A stretch of DNA of 23,967 bases from Planctomycetaceae bacterium (GTDB lineage Bacteria > Planctomycetota > Planctomycetia > Planctomycetales > Planctomycetaceae), in the NCBI GenBank assembly GCA_020426125.1, contig JAGQQQ010000095.1, forward strand, positions 1 to 23,967, given 5' to 3'. This document shows, piece by piece, positions 8,373 to 14,558 of the stretch. Positions within the stretch are counted from its first letter, which is position 1. The number at the start of each line of letters is the position of its first letter. The notes under the pieces are model-generated. The model was not told the DNA's origin. It saw only the letters and a list, made by a program, of their open reading frames with translations, and searched no databases. The position numbers and the translations under genes are program-made.

Positions 8373-8750
8373 ATGAGACACAAACTTCTTGACTTGGCGG
8401 AGCAATCGAGCCTCCGGGAAAATTCTCTCAATTTCGCAATTGGAGATACAGTCGACGTCCACACGCGAATCCTCGAAGGGAACAAGGAGCGGATTCAGAT
8501 TTTCACTGGTGTCGTGATCGCGAAGCGCGGGCACGGCATCAATGAGAACTTCACCGTTCGCCGACTCGTGGCAGGGGAAGGGGTCGAGAGAACCTTTCCC
8601 ATCAACTCCCCCAAAGTTGCAGACGTCGTCGTGAAGCGTCACGCACGAGTTCGTCGCGCAAAGCTGTTTTACCTCCGCGACCGAGTTGGAAAGGCAACTC
8701 GTCTTCGCGAGCGTCGGGCGAAGGCCGGCGAAGCGGAGACGAGTTCATAG
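8373..8750 (+). CDS. rplS: 50S ribosomal protein L19
   Basis: L19 sits at the 30S-50S interface. The start at 8373 gives MRHKLLDLAEQSSLRENSLN and is preceded by GGAAG (8362-8366) six bases upstream; the earlier in-frame ATG at 8319 adds 18 residues unrelated to L19. The 125-residue protein carries the family signature: GDTVDVHTRILEGNKERIQ, the FTGVVIAKRG strand, FTVRR, VERTFP and the RRAKLFYLRDRVGKATR tail. It is the last gene of the cluster and is followed 29 bp later by a strong intrinsic terminator. Confidence 0.97.
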   Translation: MRHKLLDLAEQSSLRENSLNFAIGDTVDVHTRILEGNKERIQIFTGVVIAKRGHGINENFTVRRLVAGEGVERTFPINSPKVADVVVKRHARVRRAKLFYLRDRVGKATRLRERRAKAGEAETSS

Positions 8751-8779
8751 GACCTCCGTCGAGTCCAGGTTGGCCATTC

Positions 8780-8821
8780 GAGAAACCCTCGTCACGGAAC
8801 GGTGTCGAGGGTTTCTCTTTT
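8780..8821 (+). terminator. intrinsic terminator after rplS
   Basis: A perfect 12-bp stem, GAGAAACCCTCG (8780-8791) with CGAGGGTTTCTC (8806-8817), encloses a 14-nt loop and is followed by TTTT (8818-8821). It ends the ffh-rpsP-trmD-rplS cluster. This is the clearest terminator in the window. Confidence 0.9.
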
Positions 8822-8974
8822 GGGAACTCCTGTCCGGGTCGAAAGCATCCCGATCCATTTTCCATCACTGAGAATGAGACGGGCTCTGGGAACGAGACCG
8901 GTCCAATGACTTTGGAGTAACGGAACCAGACGAGTTACTTTGCGAGACGCTGATGTAAGATGTGATGCGCTGAA

Positions 8975-9017
8975 CGTCACATTATGAAAACTGAAAGGGC
9001 CCAGTTTTCAAGGGACG
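8975..9017. other. strong hairpin / inverted repeat
   Basis: TGAAAACTG (8985-8993) is perfectly complementary to CAGTTTTCA (9002-9010) around the loop AAAGGGCC. An outer CGTC (8975-8978) pairs with GACG (9014-9017). There is no T-run on either side, so it is not a standard terminator. It stands 24 nt before a possible small ORF. Confidence 0.5.
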
Positions 9018-9041
9018 GATCAGACAAAGCAGGATTCATTC

Positions 9042-9149
9042 ATGGATGGCCCTTGCGATTTCCTAACGAAGTCCCTGACTCATGATGAACGCATAGCCCT
9101 TTGTGCGATCGCGATGATTCGCGACAACGATCGCCCGACCCGCTTCTAG
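9042..9149 (+). CDS. possible 35-residue small protein
   Basis: An ATG 7 nt after AGGA (9031-9034) opens a short frame ending in TAG (9147-9149). The peptide begins MDGPCDFLTKSLTHDERIAL and has a central helix-like Ala/Ile/Leu stretch with two cysteines. It resembles nothing I know. Support comes from the ribosome-binding site, the flanking hairpins at 8975-9017 and 9148-9161, and ordinary codon use. A frame this short can easily arise by chance. Confidence 0.25.
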   Translation: MDGPCDFLTKSLTHDERIALCAIAMIRDNDRPTRF

Positions 9150-9374
9150 GGATTGATCCCTCGATGGGGGCTACTGTGAGCGGAGGGCGTGAATGGGCGT
9201 CGATTCACAGATTGGATCTGGCTTGCCGGATTTTGAAGATCCGGTAGACTTCGTGAGCAAAGCCCGTCATTTTGGAGTTGTCGTCCGTTTGTCGATCGGG
9301 AGACGGCACACGAGTTTGTGAGGGTGCCTATTCCGGGCCTTCAACTTGTGCAGAGGCAGTTTCGGCAGTCCATT

Positions 9375-9447
9375 GCCACCGTAGCTCAGTTGGCAGAGCA
9401 ACGCTTTCGTAAAGCGTAGGTCGTCGGTTCAAGTCCGACCGGTGGCT
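9375..9447 (+). tRNA. tRNA-Thr (anticodon CGU)
   Basis: The 73-nt cloverleaf is complete. The acceptor stem pairs GCCACCG with CGGTGGC. The D arm is GCTC/GAGC. The anticodon stem ACGCT/AGCGT encloses TTCGTAA with anticodon CGT at 9408-9410. The T arm GTCGG/CCGAC encloses TTCAAGT. The discriminator base is T9447 and CCA is not encoded. It decodes ACG threonine codons and stands alone, between non-coding stretches. Confidence 0.97.
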
Positions 9448-9546
9448 CTCTCTTGATCAACGGGTACCTGAATCAGGGATCCAGAATCAACAATCGTCCG
9501 ACCTGTGCTCAGCAAACCGATGATTGTGTATCGGCAAGCTCGGACC

Positions 9547-9564
9547 TTGAACATCGATGTTCAA
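9547..9564. promoter_or_regulatory. 18-bp perfect palindrome, possible operator
   Basis: TTGAACATCGATGTTCAA is its own reverse complement over 18 bp, and a further half-site GAACATC follows at 9567-9573. Such sites often bind dimeric regulators. Its position is odd: it lies 100 bp after the tRNA and about 100 bp beyond the stop of the minus-strand dehydrogenase, with no obvious promoter. The GAAC-N6-GTTC spacing does not fit the Gram-positive LexA box (N4). Confidence 0.4.
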
Positions 9565-9630
9565 AAGAACATCCGTCGGGTTTGGGGCGTGATTCAACCC
9601 CATTCGAACTGATCATTCTTCATTCTCCCT

Positions 9631-9663
9631 CGATGAGAGTCCGCTGGGAGGTACCCCTCATCG
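9631..9663 (-). other. hairpin downstream of the SDR gene
   Basis: CGATGAG (9631-9637) pairs with CTCATCG (9657-9663) directly after the minus-strand stop at 9666. There is no T-run beyond it on the minus strand, so it may be a transcript-stabilising or imperfect terminator structure. Confidence 0.4.
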
Positions 9664-9665
9664 CG

Positions 9666-10448
9666 TCACATTAGTGTGTATCCGCCATCGAGAATCAGGG
9701 CCGCCCCGGTCATAAACCGGGAGGCGTCGCTCGCTAGGTAGACCGCGAGTGGTCCCAGGTCTTCGGGGGCGCCAAAATCTCCGAGCGGAACTTGTTCTCG
9801 AATCCGGTTAATGACATCGGGGTGAGTCTCAGACCACCGGACATTGGGTTCTGTGAGGAACGGGCCAGGGCAGATGGCATTGACTGTGATGCCGTATTTC
9901 GCCCAGTCGACAGCCGTCGCTCGTGTGAACTGGACGATGGCAGCCTTGCTGGTTTCGTAATGCCGCCCCTGGATCCCCGGTCCCGCCACGAAGGCGTTGA
10001 TGGAGGAGATGTTGATGATCCGCCCCCCGTGACCTCGTTCGACCATCGCTCCCCCAAACCATTTCGTACAGAGAAACGTGCTGGTGAGATTGAAGTCGAT
10101 CAGTCTCTGCCAGGTTGCGAGTGGCATCTGTTCAGTGGGAATGCTTTCCCGGCGGCCCCCAACGTTGTTGACCAGGATGTCAAAACATCCCTGTTCCTGG
10201 AGAATGGTCTCGCAGGCCGCTTCGCACAATTCCGGAACGGACATATCGACCGAGACGGTCCAGACGCGACGGCCGAGTTCGCGAATGTCCTTGGCGGTCC
10301 GATCCAGTGACTCCTGATTTCGACCGGCCAGGCAGACGTCCGCCCCCGCCTCCGCGAGGGCAAGGGCCATTTCTCTGCCGAGTCCCCGGCTTCCTCCCGT
10401 CAAAAAGGCTCGTTTCCCGTCGAGGCGAAATCTGTCCCAGATGCTCAT
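9666..10448 (-). CDS. SDR-family NAD(P)-dependent oxidoreductase
   Basis: This is a 260-residue classical short-chain dehydrogenase. The Rossmann cofactor motif TGGSRGLG is at 17-24, NNVGG at 94-98, the structural Asn at 120, the catalytic Ser in INISS (about 148) and the YxxxK pair at Tyr164/Lys168. Overall it resembles gluconate 5-dehydrogenase, KduD and FabG-type enzymes, so it probably oxidises a sugar acid or similar alcohol, but the substrate cannot be read from the sequence. The start at 10448 (MSIWDRFRL) is supported by GAGGAG on the minus strand (about 10456-10461); a slightly longer frame would overlap that site. It is divergent from the TPR lipoprotein gene with a 137-bp gap and has no operon partner here. 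Confidence 0.93.
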   Translation of the reverse strand: MSIWDRFRLDGKRAFLTGGSRGLGREMALALAEAGADVCLAGRNQESLDRTAKDIRELGRRVWTVSVDMSVPELCEAACETILQEQGCFDILVNNVGGRRESIPTEQMPLATWQRLIDFNLTSTFLCTKWFGGAMVERGHGGRIINISSINAFVAGPGIQGRHYETSKAAIVQFTRATAVDWAKYGITVNAICPGPFLTEPNVRWSETHPDVINRIREQVPLGDFGAPEDLGPLAVYLASDASRFMTGAALILDGGYTLM

Positions 10449-10585
10449 GGTTCTGCTCCTCAAAATGCTGGAATCCGATCCAATCTAACAGCTTTCCCTG
10501 GAGAATGTGGAACGACTCGGTTGCGGACGTTCCAGGGAGTCGCCATTCTCAAACTCAATGATTTGTTTCCCTTCATGACTCCGGA

Positions 10586-11923
10586 ATGTCCATGTTCGAT
10601 TTCTGGTGGCGTCGACCGCTGATGATTGTTGTGTTGTGTTCGTTACTGGGGTGCGGAAAGACCGATCCCGTGGAGGAGGACATCCATCAGGCATTCGAGT
10701 CTTTCGGAAGTGGCCACTGGGACGACGTCCTCACTCATGTCGAGAAGATCCCGAAAGACCACCCGGCATGGCCCTCGTTACAGCTTCTGGCAGGGGATGC
10801 TTCCATTCAACTGGAGGACTTCGAAGCTGCGCTCGGGTATTACGAGTCCTACCCTCGTGATGAGACGTTTCAGTCACGGGTCGCGGCTCTGGCCTGTGCT
10901 GGGATCTATCAGAAACTCGGCGAGTTGAGCGGCGAAATTCACGAGCATGAGTACGTCCTCAAGTCCAACCCAGACCATCTGGATTCTATCGGACGGCTCC
11001 TTGAACTTTATCTGCTGACGCACCAACGTGTGGAGGCGGATCCCCTTTTGTACCAAGTCGCACGCCAATCGGATCCTGATCTCCGGAAAATCTTCCTGAT
11101 GATCGATCCGGAGCTCTATGATCCGGAAGTGGCCAACGCCCTGATCGAATACGTGGAGAAGACTCCCGATGATCCCGCGCTCAATTTCGCCTTGGCAACG
11201 GAGGATCTGCGTAGGGATGATCTGGAGTCGGCACAGGGTCGCCTTGAACGAGCCGTTGAACAGGACCCCGGTTTTTCGGCGGCGCAAGCTCTTCTGGGAG
11301 AGCTCTTGTTGGAAAGAGATCGCCCCCAACTCAAGGAATGGTACGCCGCGTTGCCATCGGACGTGCATGACAGCCCGAGAATCTGGTTCGTCAAAGGGCT
11401 TTGGGCGGAACAACTTGGAAAAAACGACATCGCCACTCGGTGCTTTTGGGAAGCCGCACGAATGAGCCCCACATCTCATCGGTTTGTTGATCGGTTGGCG
11501 AAGTCGCTGACACGAACTCATCCCGAATTGGGAAAACCTTTCACGGACTACGCGAACGCTTTGGCACAATTTCGGAAAGATGTAGAAACCACTCTCGGCT
11601 CGGGTTTCCAAGATGAGCAGGCAACGGAACGTGTCATCCGATTCCTCTGGGAGAGTGGACGTATATGGGAAGCGTATCTGCTCGCCAGCGAGGCAAAAAA
11701 TCGATACTTAGATTCGATCTGGCCGATCGAAATCCTAACGAAAATCCGAAATCGCCCGGACCGAGAGGCGCCTCGGTTTTTGCCGGAAAAAGACCGATTC
11801 CAACTCCACGAAATGCCGAACCTTCCCGATTTCACAGGTCTTGAAAATGAGCCGTTTCCGTCAGGGGCCACGGAAGACGCCGCTCCCTCGACGGAACCTG
11901 CGACCTCCTCGGAATCCCAGTGA
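10586..11923 (+). CDS. TPR-repeat lipoprotein
   Basis: The 445-residue protein begins with a lipoprotein signal: basic WWRR, the hydrophobic stretch LMIVVLCSL, and the lipobox LLGC with Cys23 as the lipidation site. An alternative ATG two codons later (10592) gives the same mature protein. The body (30-400) is a run of TPR-like helical pairs, for example around residues 68-90 (AGDASIQLEDFEAALGYYES), 190-235 (DPALNFALATEDLRRDDLES) and 270-300. The last 30 residues are a Ser/Thr/Glu/Pro-rich tail. It is probably a periplasm-facing scaffold anchored by lipid. It converges on the anti-sigma gene with a 48-bp gap. Confidence 0.85.
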   Translation: MSMFDFWWRRPLMIVVLCSLLGCGKTDPVEEDIHQAFESFGSGHWDDVLTHVEKIPKDHPAWPSLQLLAGDASIQLEDFEAALGYYESYPRDETFQSRVAALACAGIYQKLGELSGEIHEHEYVLKSNPDHLDSIGRLLELYLLTHQRVEADPLLYQVARQSDPDLRKIFLMIDPELYDPEVANALIEYVEKTPDDPALNFALATEDLRRDDLESAQGRLERAVEQDPGFSAAQALLGELLLERDRPQLKEWYAALPSDVHDSPRIWFVKGLWAEQLGKNDIATRCFWEAARMSPTSHRFVDRLAKSLTRTHPELGKPFTDYANALAQFRKDVETTLGSGFQDEQATERVIRFLWESGRIWEAYLLASEAKNRYLDSIWPIEILTKIRNRPDREAPRFLPEKDRFQLHEMPNLPDFTGLENEPFPSGATEDAAPSTEPATSSESQ

Positions 11924-11971
11924 ATCGGGCGGTTCTGCTCCGGCGCTCTCCCGCTCCTCCCTTGATGCCTC

Positions 11972-13357
11972 TCACCGCTCTTCGGGTGTTCTCGGAGGAT
12001 CCGGCTGCCTGAGCAACAGGATCGCTTTGAGCCGTTTGGCCTTTGCCCAGTCTTGTGACAGGGCGGTTGCCTTGAATTCATCGTCCTTTGATGAGGGGAG
12101 CCCGGTCGGCGATGGGGGAGCCGCTCCAGTAGTCGCAACCGCATTGGGTGCAGCTGGAACGGGGGATGTCCCAGCAGGAGAGGATTCGGCGACACTTCTC
12201 GATGCACGAGTTTGGGACAGCGCTCCATCTGGTTGGTCGATTGTCGCAGGAAACGTGGGATTGGAGTTCGGCTGCTGCGAGGCGACAATCGCCTGAAAAT
12301 CAAATCGAACCTGATCTTTTCTCGCTCGGCCCTTCAAGTTTCCGGCCTGCCGTGATCGAAACTCATCAATCGGAACTTCTTCTTTGAGCGAATTGCTGGA
12401 AGGGAACTCTGGGGAGCGACTTCCCAATCCTCGGCTAGCGAGCGATTGTTGCTCCAACATCGTGGCCTCGCCCGAGGACTCTTCCACAAAGACTGCCGCG
12501 TCCAAGGCCGGAACATTGTTCAGCAGTTCCGCCATGTGCGGGCCGTCCATCTCCAGATAAACGGCAAACAGTTGCGAGTCCTTCGGATTGGGGGACTCGA
12601 TCCCTTCCACACCTTCGAAGATGACCTCTCCAGGCGTTGATGCCTGTTGCCTTTTCAGGAGAACCTCAAGCTGGCCAACGGTATCAACCGCATCAACGAC
12701 CACGAGATCCACGACAATCGGAGACTCTCCGTTTTCCGTTGTCCGCCGCACGCTCACACTGTTGCCAGGCATTGGGGCTCGCCCCAGATTGGCCAATTGT
12801 TCCCGGATCTGGTCTTTGGTGATGATATAAACGGGTGCCATCTCTCCGTCTGTCGGGGAAATCGATTCGGCGCGACTTAATGGTGCCACCATCTCAAACG
12901 GAGCCCCCGCCTCTGGATCGGCCGACGCCAATTCGACGGCAGGGGCCGCGACGCGTTCCATCGCGATATTCCGCTCCGCTTCAGGGGCCGCGTCCATCGC
13001 AACGAAGTTGCCGACCGGAATCCGTTGGAACATGGCCGTTCCAACGGCCAGAACCACAGAGGCCGCAAGAATCGCCTTCCAGGCGAATCGCCAGAGATGT
13101 CTCCCCAGTGGATCGGAATGCCTTTGAGGAGCGGGTTGAGACCTCACGATATCCGCCATCAACGATTGATGAAAATCCGCCGGAACCGAGGGGCCAGGGA
13201 GTCTACGCAGCGATTGTCCCAACTCGGACCATTCATCGAGGAGATCACGTAACTCGGGGGAGGCGTCCAATTGTCGTTCCACCTCGGCGCGCTCGGCCGG
13301 TGATAACTCACCGTCGAGATAAGCGGACAACAATTCTTCGGAGTGGGGAGTAGGCAT
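11972..13357 (-). CDS. membrane anti-sigma factor, zinc-free
   Basis: Encoded 6 bp after the ECF sigma gene, this 461-residue protein is almost certainly its membrane-bound inhibitor. Residues 1-70 resemble the anti-sigma domain (HSEELLSAYLDGELSPAERA, then an ELRDLL helix), but the HxxxCxxC zinc motif of the ZAS family is not intact: the region has no cysteines. One membrane segment lies at about 93-111. The remaining 350 residues would be outside the membrane and include a Pro/Ser/Ala-rich C-terminal third. Residues about 150-290 look folded and contain a possible sensor segment (VYIITKDQIREQLANLG). In known systems such proteins release the sigma factor on envelope stress by proteolysis or a conformational change; the signal here is unknown. 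Confidence 0.85.
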   Translation of the reverse strand: MPTPHSEELLSAYLDGELSPAERAEVERQLDASPELRDLLDEWSELGQSLRRLPGPSVPADFHQSLMADIVRSQPAPQRHSDPLGRHLWRFAWKAILAASVVLAVGTAMFQRIPVGNFVAMDAAPEAERNIAMERVAAPAVELASADPEAGAPFEMVAPLSRAESISPTDGEMAPVYIITKDQIREQLANLGRAPMPGNSVSVRRTTENGESPIVVDLVVVDAVDTVGQLEVLLKRQQASTPGEVIFEGVEGIESPNPKDSQLFAVYLEMDGPHMAELLNNVPALDAAVFVEESSGEATMLEQQSLASRGLGSRSPEFPSSNSLKEEVPIDEFRSRQAGNLKGRARKDQVRFDFQAIVASQQPNSNPTFPATIDQPDGALSQTRASRSVAESSPAGTSPVPAAPNAVATTGAAPPSPTGLPSSKDDEFKATALSQDWAKAKRLKAILLLRQPDPPRTPEER

Positions 13358-13363
13358 GGTCGT

Positions 13364-13948
13364 TTAAGTTTGCTCTCGTTCGGTGACGCGAGCCAGTTTT
13401 TCGCGGAGAAGTTGGCGAGCCCGGTGAATCCGGCTTCTGACTGTCCCAATGGGGCATCCCAAAATCTCCGCGATCTCTTCGTATCGCAGTCCTTCAAGCT
13501 CCTTCAAGACGATGGCGTCCCGGTACTCCTCACCGAGTTCATCCAAGGCTTCGCGGACTTGCCGCTGACTGTCTTCGATTTCGAGTTGATAGGCGGGGTC
13601 GTTGGCGGGGCGGGAATCGGTAGGTTCGGAACCCGTTTGGTCCTTTTGATGATCGATGGATCGACGGTTCTTGCGTTCCTTTCTTCGTTGGCTGATGGCG
13701 GCATTGTAGGCAATGCGAAACAGCCACGAATAAAAGGACGATTCTCGCCGAAACGTTTCCAGTTTTTCAAAGGCGAGCAGAAACGCTTCCTGGGCGACGT
13801 CCCGCGCATCGTGAACGGACCCCAGCATGTGGACAAGCGTTCCACAAAGCCGGTCCTGATATCTCAAGACCAGTTCGCCGAACGCCTCCGTGTCCCCAGC
13901 CAGTGTCGATTCAATCAGCCGCAAGTCGTCTGATGCCACGATCACCAC
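13364..13948 (-). CDS. ECF-family RNA polymerase sigma factor
   Basis: This is a group 4 sigma factor of up to 194 residues. Region 2 spans about 10-80 (AFGELVLRYQDRLCGTLVHM, DVAQEAFLLAFEKLETF, SFYSWLFRIAYNAA). A charged linker covers 85-115. Region 4 follows at about 125-185, with the helix-turn-helix LRYEEIAEILGCPIGTVRSR. It resembles the RpoE-like ECF group. Three GTG codons are possible starts (13948, 13945, 13939) and none has a Shine-Dalgarno. A promoter-like element at 13951-13980 would start transcription at about 13943, so the GTG at 13939, with little or no leader, is a serious alternative. The partner anti-sigma gene follows 6 bp downstream. Confidence 0.92.
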   Translation of the reverse strand: MVIVASDDLRLIESTLAGDTEAFGELVLRYQDRLCGTLVHMLGSVHDARDVAQEAFLLAFEKLETFRRESSFYSWLFRIAYNAAISQRRKERKNRRSIDHQKDQTGSEPTDSRPANDPAYQLEIEDSQRQVREALDELGEEYRDAIVLKELEGLRYEEIAEILGCPIGTVRSRIHRARQLLREKLARVTEREQT

Positions 13949-13950
13949 AC

Positions 13951-13980
13951 TTTGACGAGGAGAATTCCCAAGGAGTTCCC
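13951..13980 (-). promoter_or_regulatory. ECF-type promoter overlapping the sigma gene start
   Basis: On the minus strand GGGAAC (13980-13975) is followed after 17 nt by CGTCAAA (13957-13951), matching the -35 GGAAC and -10 GTC/TCAAA form of RpoE-like ECF promoters. Transcription would begin within a few bases of the sigma gene's start codon, which suggests autoregulation. Confidence 0.55.
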
Positions 13981-14558
13981 GAAAAGGGAAGTATCCCTGA
14001 AATTTCCAGAGAAAGGAATCGCATTCCTACCCTTTCTCCTCGGGAAAAGATGCGAAGTCCGCCAATACCTGGTCCCCTCCGAAGACCTGTCGTTCGTCGT
14101 ATCGCCAATTGAATCAAGGCGTTAGAGATTCAAAACGGCGCATCACGTGACCTTTGGAGTATTCCAGTTCCCGAATTGCTTCCCCGGATCTCGAGCGGCC
14201 TGAATCGAATCTCCGACTTCGCTGCCGCCGCATGTCCGGATCAGAATCCTCGCGGCTGTCGCGCCCCACGAAATCTGGAAATGGTACGTTGGCCCAGGCA
14301 CGGGATTGCCATCGACGTGATGAGCGGAACAGGCTTGGGAAATTGGACTGAATCAGTTTCTCAAGGGATTTCGCGACAACGAACGGTTCGCCTCATGAAC
14401 GGGACTTCTTTTGGCCTTGGTCTCAGAGTCGTCGGGAAATCATCGGACTTCTCACGAATTTCATAAGCGCGAGTTTGTGCTTCACCTCGCAGCGAGATAA
14501 TTTGTGACTGGCCCGACGGGTCTCATTCTCTTTTTTGAATTCTGGCTGGTGATTTTTG
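13981..14558. other. divergent intergenic region, sigma operon / CehA-like gene
   Basis: No gene is visible in this stretch. A hairpin at 14009-14038 pairs GAGAAA with TTTCTC and GGAAT with ATTCC, with a bulge. A small hairpin AGGGA-AGTA-TCCCT lies near 13985-13998. The plus-strand gene at 14559 has a modest ribosome-binding site, GGTGA (14548-14552). Short frames at about 14300-14466 look random. Confidence 0.5.

Larger units (their letters stand above)
8822..9374. other. intergenic region between rplS terminator and tRNA-Thr
   Basis: Most of this 553-bp stretch is non-coding. It contains a strong hairpin (8975-9017), a possible 35-residue ORF (9042-9149), a 14-bp hairpin/palindrome AGGGATTGATCCCT (9148-9161) overlapping that ORF's stop, and a weaker hairpin CCGGAT/ATCCGG (9226-9244). 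I could not find a convincing promoter for the tRNA gene. Confidence 0.5.

Noticed and set aside
9547..9564. LexA (SOS) box
   Set aside because: Half-sites are GAAC-N6-GTTC rather than N4, and there is no promoter or DNA-damage gene beside it.
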